The notes: generated by a model from the sequence alone, not told the origin. DNA of 64,000 nt from Chitinophagales bacterium (GCA_017303455.1 JAFLBM010000002.1:62001-126000), one strand, 5' to 3'. Counted from the first letter of the stretch, positions 47,112-56,363 are shown. Numbers and translations: made by a program.

Positions 47112-48920
47112 CTAATTTTTGAAGTCAATTTTACTTTGATGATAAGTAATAGTTTCCTTTCCGCTTAAAACTCTACTAAGGGCAATTGTTGAATATTTAC
47201 GAAGAGGCGTTTTGAACTTTGGAGAGAATAAATATGAAAGTTTAAAGATTTTTCTTTTCATTTCAAAATCGAATGCATTCTCTGATGGGTTGAGAAGAAC
47301 AATTGCTCCTTGATAAACGGCCTTCTCTAAAATTTTAATCATATCCTCAGCTATATCCCTATCGATTTCAAATGTACTATGTGGGTCTCGCTGAAATTTT
47401 CCAATTACAATCTCATCGAAGAAATAGTCTCCTATCTCTTGCAAAACTCCATAAAGAGCTACAACTCCTGTTTTTCGAGAAATTATTGCATCGGGAATGG
47501 CCTTCACTACCTCAAAAAACTGCTCAGCTATATCTTCGTATACTGCGGCTTGTTTAGCGTCAGAAATCCTTTCAATCTTGGAGCTTCCATTTACTCGTCT
47601 AAGCATTTCATTAATTATGCCTATCAGCCACCTCGGATTGCCATCGCAAATTTTATAAAGAACTTCCTTTCCAAAAAATAAAGTATGTGCCTTTCTCGAT
47701 CGAGCTTTTCTCTTACCTGTCTTATCTACTTGACCATAGTAGTTTCTAAAATAAACTATTGGTTTAATTTTTCGTAAGACAGTATCCATTTTCTGAGAAT
47801 TACTCTCTGAAACAACTGGATTGCTAGGATCAATGTCATTCACAATCAAGAGATCCCTCAACTCTTTGTCGGTTTGTGCAAGTATCTTTACTTCATTCCA
47901 AATTGCACCCTCTTCTTCATAAGAATTCCTTTCTTTATTTAGGACTGGATTATTACCAAACAGCAATTCTGGATCTACATCTTGCCCATACTTGTTATAA
48001 AGAACCGATTTCACTAATGTTTCAACAAATTTTACATACTCATTGTTCAACTTATGAGGCCACATTTTTATTAGCTTAAAGTCATTCCCTGAACTTGCAA
48101 TCATATCGTTAGGAATAGAAACTATTGGGCTTGCACTTAATTTAAACAGTAGTTTTTGATTTCGGCTACGTAAAGAATTAAATAGACGCTCCTGTAGCCA
48201 CTCAGGGGCTAATTCTAGCTCGTCAAAACAAAGTGCCCACATAGAACGAGAATCTAAAGAAAAGATGCGTTCAAATTTTATAATTGCATTTAATGCACTT
48301 GTATCGTAGTCCAATTCGAAATATGCATCCTCAATTTTGACATCATCATCAGATTTGCAGTTAAATACAGTTCTTTGAATATGTCTATTCAGATAATCAG
48401 TCCTTTGGATTAATGCCTCTTTAACCATCCCCAGACTAGGAATTGTAGCAGGTAAACTCCACAATTCTATTAGCTCTCTGCATAATCCAATTTCATCTTT
48501 TTGTTTTGCATTAACCACCCTATATTTTAAGATGTCTTCAAATGTTTGACAAAGGGCAAAAAGGACATTTGTAGTAACTGCAACTTTTGAAACCTGTTCT
48601 GCATATTTGGGGAAAATATATAATTGCTTATTATAGGCATCTTTTTGAGCATTCCAATAAATATCAGTCGAAATGTAAACAGTATAAAAGCCTAAATTAT
48701 CTTTTATCTTTTGAGCATTGTCGTGACCCCACGCGTAGATAGCTGGCAAAGTAAGCATCTTCATGAGAGTCGTCTTCCCACAACCTCTCGCTCCTAATAA
48801 AACAGTGTGATTGCCTTGTAATAGTTCCTCATAGTCTGGGTTAAAAACAAAACTTTTAGCAATATCTTCAGGTCGAAGATGCCTAGCATTATACGTAATA
48901 TGAAAACTATCAATATTCAT
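47112..48920 (-). CDS. ORC/CDC6-type AAA+ ATPase
   Basis: 602 residues. The N-terminus has NPDYEELLQGNHTVLLGARGCGKTTLMKM (Walker A GARGCGKT about 43-50). Walker B is MWALCFDELELAPE (about 227-240), with arginine-rich sensor segments after it (SLRSRNQKLLFKLSASPIV). A large C-terminal region (about 330-600) has no recognised domain, though EILYKICDGNPRWLIGIINEML-like helices resemble the AAA lid/winged-helix part of ORC-type ATPases. It could act on DNA or as a switch for the partner protein. It starts 10 nt after the metallophosphoesterase stop. Confidence 0.75.
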   Translation of the reverse strand: MNIDSFHITYNARHLRPEDIAKSFVFNPDYEELLQGNHTVLLGARGCGKTTLMKMLTLPAIYAWGHDNAQKIKDNLGFYTVYISTDIYWNAQKDAYNKQLYIFPKYAEQVSKVAVTTNVLFALCQTFEDILKYRVVNAKQKDEIGLCRELIELWSLPATIPSLGMVKEALIQRTDYLNRHIQRTVFNCKSDDDVKIEDAYFELDYDTSALNAIIKFERIFSLDSRSMWALCFDELELAPEWLQERLFNSLRSRNQKLLFKLSASPIVSIPNDMIASSGNDFKLIKMWPHKLNNEYVKFVETLVKSVLYNKYGQDVDPELLFGNNPVLNKERNSYEEEGAIWNEVKILAQTDKELRDLLIVNDIDPSNPVVSESNSQKMDTVLRKIKPIVYFRNYYGQVDKTGKRKARSRKAHTLFFGKEVLYKICDGNPRWLIGIINEMLRRVNGSSKIERISDAKQAAVYEDIAEQFFEVVKAIPDAIISRKTGVVALYGVLQEIGDYFFDEIVIGKFQRDPHSTFEIDRDIAEDMIKILEKAVYQGAIVLLNPSENAFDFEMKRKIFKLSYLFSPKFKTPLRKYSTIALSRVLSGKETITYHQSKIDFKN

Positions 48921-48930
48921 AGATCAATTC

Positions 48931-50130
48931 TTAAACGTGTGGTTTACCAATCATTTTAGGTTCTTTTGGTAATGCGGGAAACATGACTATACCTTGGTCA
49001 TTGAGCTTATCGCGAAATTCAACGCACTCGTCAGGAGTTAAATACAATACATCTTGTATCTGAGGAACAAACTTACTCCACTCTAAAAAAGCTCCATTAC
49101 CATTTTCAATTATATCTATGCTTTTCGCAATTAAGTCATCAATTTTACCGCTAAAGCCAAACCCAGTATTTTGTGGGAAAAAGTGATCCCCAGAATCAGC
49201 CTTTCTCCAACCTGTGGCGGGCAAGTACTCCCATGTTTTTATTGTACCCATCGCCTGATCTTTTCCCTCCTTGGTAATTTTGATTATATGAAAAGTATTT
49301 TTGGCTGAGTTAATCATGAAGTTGCTTGTAGCAGAAAAGCTTCCCGATGAAAAAATTGGCAATGAATCATTGTTCCCTTGAGAATATCGCAACCAAGGAT
49401 CATGCTTGTGCCCATGAATTAGCAAATCAAACTTATGGTAATTTAATACCTCAAGAAGTTCGCCGCCTTTTTCTATAGTATCTTCAGTTCCGAGGTTAAA
49501 CCTAGCATGTTCGATAGGATGGTGATGACATAATGCAATTTGTATTTTTTCATCTTTAGTGGCTTTGAGATACTCGTCAATTCCTTCGATCTGCGCATCA
49601 TCCATTTTTCCCTTGATGGCTGCTTCCTTGTTGCAATGAAATTTCACTGAATTGATAACAAGTAACCTAACAGCCTCGTGTTCAATAAAGCAGTACCCTT
49701 TAGCCCAGAATTCCATAGTCTTACTATCATTTTTGAATGGAAAGTTACGACCTATACATTCCGCAGTCTTGAATACATTATCGGGATAAATATTGAATCG
49801 CGAATCTACATCATGATTTCCGAGTGTTGCAATGAGAGACTCTTCCTTTACTTGTAATTTTTGCGCAATCTCTCGCACATATTCCCAACCTGTAATAAAA
49901 CCTTGCACATCAACTTGATTAGTTATATCTCCAGGACACAATAAATAATCAGCTTTAATGTCTGGTTCACTTTTGAATAACTCAAATAGAGCTTCGACAG
50001 GGTGATACTTCCAAGGCACTCTAGGTAGATCGGTCGTCAAATATGAAAAAGAAGTGGCTTGATCATCCTTCTTAAATTTCTTACTGTGATGACAGTGCAG
50101 GTCACTTACTATTGCTATTGTAATATCCAT
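48931..50130 (-). CDS. Calcineurin-like metallophosphoesterase
   Basis: 399 residues with all family ligands: D10-x-H12 (SDLHCH), G67-D68 (CPGD), GNHD (104-107), H202-204 (CHHHP) and G240-H241-K242-H243 (GHKH). This di-metal phosphatase/nuclease fold covers about residues 1-270. The remainder (about 280-399) is not recognised and ends with a Pro/Lys-rich tail. The substrate could be a nucleotide, phosphoprotein or DNA end. It is 13 nt downstream of the methyltransferase gene. Confidence 0.85.
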   Translation of the reverse strand: MDITIAIVSDLHCHHSKKFKKDDQATSFSYLTTDLPRVPWKYHPVEALFELFKSEPDIKADYLLCPGDITNQVDVQGFITGWEYVREIAQKLQVKEESLIATLGNHDVDSRFNIYPDNVFKTAECIGRNFPFKNDSKTMEFWAKGYCFIEHEAVRLLVINSVKFHCNKEAAIKGKMDDAQIEGIDEYLKATKDEKIQIALCHHHPIEHARFNLGTEDTIEKGGELLEVLNYHKFDLLIHGHKHDPWLRYSQGNNDSLPIFSSGSFSATSNFMINSAKNTFHIIKITKEGKDQAMGTIKTWEYLPATGWRKADSGDHFFPQNTGFGFSGKIDDLIAKSIDIIENGNGAFLEWSKFVPQIQDVLYLTPDECVEFRDKLNDQGIVMFPALPKEPKMIGKPHV

Positions 50131-50143
50131 TTAATACAACCAG

Positions 50144-50980
50144 TTATTTAATGTTAGTTATTATCACCTCATTAAAAACCCCTCTTGTCTTATTTCTACC
50201 ACCAACTTTACTATATCTGCTTAGAGAATAAAAATCTCCAAGCCCCTTAAATAGTTTTCGAATTGCTAAGTGTTCGGCGTTTGATAAAATGAATTGAGCT
50301 CCTATCTTATTAAGATAATTAAGAAGCTCGGCTAATTTATGTTGATCATCCCATGAAAACAATTTACTATTATACTCAATAAATCCATTATTCTCGTGCG
50401 CCACTGTGTAAGGTGGATCTAAATAAACTAGATCATTTTTTGAAACAGTTTTTTTTATCGCAGTAAAAGATTCGCAAAAAATATTTTTCCCTTTTAAAAT
50501 TTCGCTAACAGATCGAAGATTGTCAGCAGTCAATATATCAACGGCTTCTCTTTTGCCATAAGGTACATTATACTGGCCTTTATCATTAACTCTATAGATT
50601 CCGTTGAATGATGTCCTGTTCAAATAAATAAATCTTGCAGCCTTACAATGATCAGTTTTGTTAGTCATGGCTCGAATTTGATAGTAATCTTCTTCTGTAT
50701 TTCGATATAATCTAAGAGCCTCAATTACTTTTTCTACATTATCTCTTATTTGCACATAAGTGGTAATTAGATCACTATTCAAATCACTTAAATAAACATT
50801 TTTTTGAGGGCGTATATGAAAAAACACTGCGCCTCCACCTAAAAATGGCTCATGATAGTCATTAAACTTCTTCGGTAGGAATTTAGTGATATGCTCCTTT
50901 ACTAACCAACTCTTAGACCCTGTCCAACGCAAGAACGGTTTCGCTTTGCATACATCTGTATCTGGTGGTGGCTGCAGCAT
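50144..50980 (-). CDS. D12-class adenine-N6 DNA methyltransferase (Dam-like)
   Basis: 278 residues. Marks: WTGSK (19-23), SAM-binding FLGGGAVFF (46-54), YLSDLNSDLI and catalytic DPPY (188-191), plus the late SNAEHLAIRKLF. This matches the D12/Dam family; some members methylate GATC or other sites. It lies 12 nt downstream of thyA. Unpaired with a restriction gene of clear type, though the nuclease at 45118-46017 might be its partner. Confidence 0.88.
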   Translation of the reverse strand: MLQPPPDTDVCKAKPFLRWTGSKSWLVKEHITKFLPKKFNDYHEPFLGGGAVFFHIRPQKNVYLSDLNSDLITTYVQIRDNVEKVIEALRLYRNTEEDYYQIRAMTNKTDHCKAARFIYLNRTSFNGIYRVNDKGQYNVPYGKREAVDILTADNLRSVSEILKGKNIFCESFTAIKKTVSKNDLVYLDPPYTVAHENNGFIEYNSKLFSWDDQHKLAELLNYLNKIGAQFILSNAEHLAIRKLFKGLGDFYSLSRYSKVGGRNKTRGVFNEVIITNIK

Positions 50981-50992
50981 TATTAAATGGAA

Positions 50993-51787
50993 TTAAATAG
51001 CAATTGGGGCTTTAATTGATGGATGGGGGTCATAATCTGTTAAAGTAAAATCTGAGAATTGAAAATCGAAAATGCTTTTGATCTCAGAGTTTAATTTCAT
51101 CTTTGGATAAGGTCTAGGTTCACGAGTTAATTGTAGTTTCACTTGTTCTATATGGTTATTATAAATGTGAGTATCTCCAAAGGAATGTATAAATTCTCCC
51201 GGTTGAAGATTACAGACTTGAGCAACCATTAATGTTAGCAAGGAGAATGAAGCAATATTAAATGGAACTCCCAGAAAAAGGTCTGCACTTCTTTGATACA
51301 TCTGACAAGAAATTTTTCCTTCGGCAACGTAAAATTGAAAAAAAGCATGACAGGCAGGTAAAGACATCTTTTCAATATCCGCAACATTCCACGCACTTAC
51401 TATTAATCTCCTTGAATCAGGATTACTTTTAATTTGGTCAATAACCTTTGTTATTTGATCGATTGGCCGACCATCATGATCAGGCCATCTTCTCCATTGG
51501 TAACCATAAATAGGCCCCAATTCACCTTTATTATCTGCCCACTCATCCCAGATTGTTACCCCATGATCATTCAAATACTTCACATTTGTTTCGCCCCTTA
51601 GGAACCAAAGCAGCTCATAAATGATTGACTTTAAGTGCATTTTTTTGGTAGTTATCAAAGGAAATCCTTCAGAAAGATCAAATCTCATCTGGTACCCAAA
51701 TATGCTCCTAGTTCCAACACCTGTTCGGTCGGACTTTTCGACTCCTTTGTGAAGTACTGCTTTTAATAGTGTTTCATACTGATTCAT
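50993..51787 (-). CDS. thyA: Thymidylate synthase ThyA
   Basis: 264 residues from ATG 51787 (the frame runs to a TTG at 51796). Same length as E. coli ThyA and all key residues present: catalytic Cys146 in [12 protein letters not shown], the dUMP-binding Arg from NPDSRRLIV, and [11 protein letters not shown] with the base-specifying Asn. It makes dTMP from dUMP and methylene-THF. It heads the leftward cargo run. A complete housekeeping-type enzyme inside a mobile element is unusual. Whether the chromosome has another thyA cannot be seen here. Confidence 0.95.
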   Translation of the reverse strand: MNQYETLLKAVLHKGVEKSDRTGVGTRSIFGYQMRFDLSEGFPLITTKKMHLKSIIYELLWFLRGETNVKYLNDHGVTIWDEWADNKGELGPIYGYQWRRWPDHDGRPIDQITKVIDQIKSNPDSRRLIVSAWNVADIEKMSLPACHAFFQFYVAEGKISCQMYQRSADLFLGVPFNIASFSLLTLMVAQVCNLQPGEFIHSFGDTHIYNNHIEQVKLQLTREPRPYPKMKLNSEIKSIFDFQFSDFTLTDYDPHPSIKAPIAI

Positions 51788-51986
51788 GACTATCAAATGT
51801 ATTTAAAATCTCCGGAATGACACAAGCAGCCGGGCTAATATTATTACCTTATAATCAAATGATTACAGAAACAATTTGCTCTTTATCCGACTATTGGGTA
51901 TAGTGAAGGTTAATGCTGTATTTCAAAAGCCTCATATTTCAGCCAAATCCTCTGTTTCCTCTACTTCTTCTATCAACACGGATGTT

Positions 51987-52775
51987 TTACTTACATTCAG
52001 GATAGTCGTTATAATCGCCTTCATTGTTCACTTCGTACAGAATACCATTTTCGTATTTGAATCTGTTGTTTAGATATTCCGGAGAGTCTTTTGTAACAAT
52101 CTTGCCGTTGACAACAATGCCGTTTATTGTTTCTCTTGGTTTGCTCTTATTTTTAAAGCTGCTATTCGCGGAACCGGGAAACAGTTTCAGAGTTATAGAA
52201 TCCCCTTTAATCGTTACTTCGTACTGCCATATCCTTTCCACATCGCAAAAACTTCTCGTGCCGGAAAACAGCCTTTTACTTATTGAATCTTTCTGAGTTG
52301 GTGGCGTAAACTTCGCTTTCGGCAATTTGCTTTTACGCGGGTCTATAGTACTATCCTTTGGTTCATTAATCTTGTCTGTATTTTCGATAATCTCTGAGCG
52401 GCGTTCATACTTTTGATAGATATATCTGGCCAACTCTTTTGCATTAGTGGCCTTCATACCAATGCTTATTAAATTCAACGTGAAAAACTCCTCAGCTTTA
52501 TATAAATCAAGCATTACTTTGAGCAGCTCTTCCCTAAATCGACCATCTGTTTCCATTTTCTCAACTGCGACTTGAATATCAACAAAAGAATAACCTATCC
52601 GGTTACCTGCGAGGTATGCGCTGGCTTGCAACGATTGATTCCTTTCAAATTTGTACTTGTAGTAAAACGAAACTGAAAAGTCCTTGATGGTTTCTTTAGA
52701 TGGCTTTGTGTTCTGAGCATTAGCAACAGTAAACAAAAGGAATAAGGCCAGGATGGTAGTGATTACTTGTTTCAT
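51987..52775 (-). CDS. Exported protein of unknown function
   Basis: 262 residues; signal peptide KQVITTILALFLLFTVANAQ is clear. The mature part is Lys/Glu-rich and helical (about 25-125), then a linker with DSTIDPRKSKLPKAKFTPP, then a small beta-rich C-terminus (WQYEVTIKGDSITLKLF ... NEGDYNDYPECK). No family recognised. It is divergent from the XRE regulator gene; palindromic operators lie between, so that regulator probably controls it. It could be a surface or periplasmic product of the element. Confidence 0.7.
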   Translation of the reverse strand: MKQVITTILALFLLFTVANAQNTKPSKETIKDFSVSFYYKYKFERNQSLQASAYLAGNRIGYSFVDIQVAVEKMETDGRFREELLKVMLDLYKAEEFFTLNLISIGMKATNAKELARYIYQKYERRSEIIENTDKINEPKDSTIDPRKSKLPKAKFTPPTQKDSISKRLFSGTRSFCDVERIWQYEVTIKGDSITLKLFPGSANSSFKNKSKPRETINGIVVNGKIVTKDSPEYLNNRFKYENGILYEVNNEGDYNDYPECK

Positions 52776-52838
52776 GTTGGTTTGGGGTTTTGTTTTCCTG
52801 AAGATCCCTGACTTTCAATGGTTTACAAAAAGTAAATA

Positions 52839-52913
52839 ATAACATATATGTTATAGTCAAATATAGCAATTTGATTGAACATATCATATATGTTATGATA
52901 GCATATATGTTAT
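52839..52913. promoter_or_regulatory. Operator cluster with CATATATG palindromes
   Basis: A perfect 16-bp palindrome ATAACATATATGTTAT (52839-52854) and two further copies of its core CATATATG (52885-52892 and 52902-52909), each with TTAT on one side. Centre spacings are about 42 and 17 bp. The cluster lies in the gap between the divergent secreted-protein gene and the XRE regulator and is the likely binding site of the latter. Confidence 0.6.
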
Positions 52914-52931
52914 AGTATCACCTTAGCATGA

Positions 52932-53162
52932 GTGAGTTATATCAGGAATCAGTCTTATATCGAAGCCTTTGGTGCAAACCTTAAAAAGCTGCGCCTTTCG
53001 AAGAAACTGTCGAGGGAAACACTTGCTGCTTACGCAGGAATCGAGACTATGCAAGTTTATAGGATAGAGACTGGGAAAATCAATACTACTATTTCGACGG
53101 TTCTAGCTCTTTCAAAAGCACTAGATACTGTGCCCCAAAAACTACTCGATTTTGATTTTTAA
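52932..53162 (+). CDS. XRE-family helix-turn-helix regulator
   Basis: 76 residues, GTG start 52932 because a TGA codon precedes it directly in frame. The HTH is FGANLKKLRLSKKLSRETLAAYAGIETMQVYRIETGKINTTISTVLALSKAL. It should repress or activate the divergent exported-protein gene and itself through the CATATATG palindromes 20-90 bp upstream. The 53236-53802 gene follows 73 nt later on the same strand and may be co-transcribed. Confidence 0.85.
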   Translation: MSYIRNQSYIEAFGANLKKLRLSKKLSRETLAAYAGIETMQVYRIETGKINTTISTVLALSKALDTVPQKLLDFDF

Positions 53163-53235
53163 ATACTTAGTTTCCTACAAATCTTACAAATCATAGCTTT
53201 CTTCATTTCTCTTCTGAAATGTTTATATTAGACAT

Positions 53236-53802
53236 ATGAGAATTGCAATCTTTGGTTGGGGATCCTTAATTCATTCACCGGGAAGTTTAGCACATACTGG
53301 AGAATGGTACATAGATGGGCCTTTCTTGCCAATTGGTTTTACTCGTATTTCTGGTATAAGAGAGAATGCCCGAAGATTAACTTTAGTTATCACAGAAGGA
53401 TTCCCTGAAGTTCAATGTCTTTATACAGAATCTACTTTACCTACACTAGAAGAAGCTTGTGATAATTTACAGCATCGTGAGAATACGATGTCACATTTGA
53501 TTGGGTATTATAACTATACTTATAATTCAGGTAGGATATTAAGGTCTGTCGATTCCATAAAACAGACCCTTATAAAATGGAATATAAATAAAAACTATGA
53601 AGCCGTTATTTGGACTGATATTGGACCAAATTTTTCACAAGTTTATAAGTCCCCATACAGCGTTGAAAACATTAAGAGTTTTCTTAAAACACTTTCCCCT
53701 AAAGAATTTAATGAGACAAAAAATTATATACTAAAAACACATCCGCAAATACAGGTAAAATTCAGAAAGCAAATTGAGGCGCTTTTAGAGACTCAATTTT
53801 AA
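53236..53802 (+). CDS. Gamma-glutamylcyclotransferase-fold-like unknown protein
   Basis: 188 residues. The opening MRIAIFGWGSLIHSPGSL recalls the first strand and glycine-rich turn (Y/F-G-S-L-) of the GGCT/BtrG-like fold, and PIGFTRISGIRENARRLTLVI fits the second strand region. A catalytic Glu cannot be assigned with confidence. Proteins with this fold release or shuffle gamma-glutamyl groups, but the identity here is tentative. It follows the regulator gene, and a palindromic hairpin (53802-53823) marks its end. Confidence 0.5.
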   Translation: MRIAIFGWGSLIHSPGSLAHTGEWYIDGPFLPIGFTRISGIRENARRLTLVITEGFPEVQCLYTESTLPTLEEACDNLQHRENTMSHLIGYYNYTYNSGRILRSVDSIKQTLIKWNINKNYEAVIWTDIGPNFSQVYKSPYSVENIKSFLKTLSPKEFNETKNYILKTHPQIQVKFRKQIEALLETQF

Positions 53803-53823
53803 TGCCTCCCAATTGGGAGGCAT
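53802..53823. terminator. 22-bp perfect palindrome between convergent genes
   Basis: ATGCCTCCC-AATT-GGGAGGCAT, starting on the stop codon of the GGCT-like gene. T runs after it are weak on both strands, so a factor-independent terminator is likely but not certain. It is convergent with the primase gene. Confidence 0.5.
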
Positions 53824-53871
53824 ATAAAAGTAGTATCTGCAAATTCGTAAGATTCGTAAGTTTTGTAGGAT

Positions 53872-56361
53872 TTACATTTTTTTATACTTACCATGCTCAT
53901 ACCTATCAATAATCTCCAACTGTATAAATTTACCTATGTATCTCTCAGCTGTATGCTGGTTTATTCTAAGTCTTTCTGCAGCTAAGTTATACTCACTCCT
54001 GTCAAACTGCCTAGGGAGGCTCTCAAATAACTCTCGTTGCTTTGCTTTAAGTCTAATAGTATTAGTAGCGTTTCCCATTCTCTCATATACTGTTTGCAAG
54101 TGTACCATCAGTATTTTGACTATACAAAATGCTGTTTGAAAATCGTTCCGAGTTACATATAGCTCCTTCGGTAGAGTTTTTGTTTCATCAAGGCATCTGA
54201 TTGTGCTTAATATCATACTTATACGATAAAAAATTAGGCTTAGCCTCTTAATGCTCGGTGTAATGGCATCACCATGCTCTAAATAAAACTGCTGGAGTTT
54301 ATCGGTGAAAAACGAATTTATTTGATTAATTTGTAATTCATTTAGCTTTATAGTACATGGCGTTTTATCCTGAATTAACCAGTACTCAAGCATTTGTTGA
54401 GACATATTCTTAAAGATCTCCTCTGTGGTATTGTCATTATGGGCAAATTGATTTCTCCATTCGGCCTTCTCTCTAAACGTGTAAAATAACATTCGACTAA
54501 AAAAACCATTCTCAACATCCTTTATCAAACTATTAACTTGCTTTTCAGTACCACTTAATACCACTGATAATTGTGGGTGGTGTACCTGTAAATATTCACT
54601 ATTTCCTCTTCGTGCCATAGATATTGTTTCATGGTGAAAGACTTTCCGCAAAACATCGCTAAATCCTCCCCATTCTGTTGCCAATGACTCAGTAAGAGTA
54701 TCTCCCTCGGTTTCAAAAATGACTCCAAAGTTTTTATTCGTATCCAATAACTGTATTATCATTGATACAGATGAGTTCGCTGGAATAAATAAAACTTGTT
54801 GCTTTGGTTCCTCAGGCTTGCTAACGTCAGAGTTATTCTTTGCCAAACTATTATACTCAGTAGTATCCGAAATCCATTTCTTCTTTTTAGCTTCATATTC
54901 TTCCTTGAGATGAGACTGTATTGCGTCTCCCAGTACTCTACTGAACATGATGACCCCTTTACCAGAAGATGCTGGAGCACTTACAAACAGAAACAAATTA
55001 CACCCCACTCTCCTTCTGCCATATATCCCATTAACATTAGGGAAAAACGAGCTTATAGTTACTAATGTAGAAAGGAGAATGAGGTCCTTTTCCCTGCTAT
55101 TAGAAAATAGACTGCATAAGGATTGAATACTCTCAGGAAGTTCGTGATAAACTTCAGCCGGAAGATTAGGGAAATATTCAGAGCCTAATTCACTTCGGAT
55201 TATCGGAGTAACGCTACTCTTGTCAGCCTTATCCATATGCTTATCTTCTAATGACGATACCCTTAATGCTACTTTTGGCTCAATAATCTCTCTTAGTAGT
55301 TGTATGTCCATGCCTAAGGCAACATAGTCCGAAACATCCTTCCCTCCCTTCTCTTTTAACTCATTTGGAAGTGTAACAATTGATACATTAAACTTAGCTC
55401 CCAAGAACTCATTTAACACCTTCGATCTTTTAATGCCCGTTTCATCAAGATCATAGATTATCAAAATTCTATCATATAACGGAAACAATTCCTCTATTGC
55501 AATTTTTGGAGTATTCGCTGTTTCGCTATTAAAACAAATAGCATCATACCCAAGGGCTGTAAGGGTGAGAACATCTTTTTCACCACCAGTAATAATTAAA
55601 AAAGGGTGGACTCGTTTTTCTTTGTGTAATCTTCGCATTATCTCACCTCGCCCAAATACATAATCTCTTGTCTTAGTACCAACATAAAAAAATCGGTTGA
55701 CTCCAAATGGAGAATATAACTTCGCAAAATTACAATTCTCAAATGCGATTGTAAGCGTGTTAACTTTAAAATTCGCTACAAACCCACGTTGATGTACATA
55801 TTTGTAGCTGCTAATTGATCTAACATTGTATTGCCTTAATACATCCTTGGTAATACCAAATTTTTTAAAATACTCATATGCCTCATCAATTCCTTTATTC
55901 TCCCCATTATATTCAAGCTGAAAGCCGACTAACCATGCGTAATAATCTTCAGCATTACCATTAAAGTAATCATCCTGAGAGCTTATAAATAACACCTTTT
56001 CACTCCTTCGTGTATTCTGCTTGGGGGTTAAATTATTAAGATTCAGGTCTTCGCTCATCCTATTCAATAATAAAGCAAAGTCATAGCGCGAATCAAGGTT
56101 ATAATAAGAAGCTGCGAAGTCAAAAACATCTCCGCTATACTCTTCACCTGAGGGTGAATGGCCATGATCCTTGTATCTCCACTTAGTATTTTCTTCATCG
56201 AAGTAAATACTAAGCCCAGGTTTGTTATCGCTGTATAATGGATTATGAACAGGTTTACATTTATTACCGCTAGATAACTCTAATTCAGGTATCAGCATTT
56301 TATAAAAACTAAAACCTCCGTCTGTGTACTCAAGAAATTTCTCCTTTGTTATTGTTGTCAT
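53872..56361 (-). CDS. Mobile-element primase-helicase (Toprim + DUF3987)
   Basis: 829 residues. A degenerate zinc-finger-like start (CKPVHNPLYSDNKPGLSIY, about 35-53) is followed by a Toprim domain at about 252-330 with ITGGEKD (E261) and IIYDLDETG (D304, D306). A DUF3987-type P-loop ATPase follows with FVSAPASSGKG (about 459-469). The C-terminus looks helical and probably wing-helix-like. Such proteins prime replication of integrative elements in Bacteroidota. It starts 2 nt after the excisionase-like gene. Confidence 0.88.
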   Translation of the reverse strand: MTTITKEKFLEYTDGGFSFYKMLIPELELSSGNKCKPVHNPLYSDNKPGLSIYFDEENTKWRYKDHGHSPSGEEYSGDVFDFAASYYNLDSRYDFALLLNRMSEDLNLNNLTPKQNTRRSEKVLFISSQDDYFNGNAEDYYAWLVGFQLEYNGENKGIDEAYEYFKKFGITKDVLRQYNVRSISSYKYVHQRGFVANFKVNTLTIAFENCNFAKLYSPFGVNRFFYVGTKTRDYVFGRGEIMRRLHKEKRVHPFLIITGGEKDVLTLTALGYDAICFNSETANTPKIAIEELFPLYDRILIIYDLDETGIKRSKVLNEFLGAKFNVSIVTLPNELKEKGGKDVSDYVALGMDIQLLREIIEPKVALRVSSLEDKHMDKADKSSVTPIIRSELGSEYFPNLPAEVYHELPESIQSLCSLFSNSREKDLILLSTLVTISSFFPNVNGIYGRRRVGCNLFLFVSAPASSGKGVIMFSRVLGDAIQSHLKEEYEAKKKKWISDTTEYNSLAKNNSDVSKPEEPKQQVLFIPANSSVSMIIQLLDTNKNFGVIFETEGDTLTESLATEWGGFSDVLRKVFHHETISMARRGNSEYLQVHHPQLSVVLSGTEKQVNSLIKDVENGFFSRMLFYTFREKAEWRNQFAHNDNTTEEIFKNMSQQMLEYWLIQDKTPCTIKLNELQINQINSFFTDKLQQFYLEHGDAITPSIKRLSLIFYRISMILSTIRCLDETKTLPKELYVTRNDFQTAFCIVKILMVHLQTVYERMGNATNTIRLKAKQRELFESLPRQFDRSEYNLAAERLRINQHTAERYIGKFIQLEIIDRYEHGKYKKM

Positions 56362-56363
56362 TA

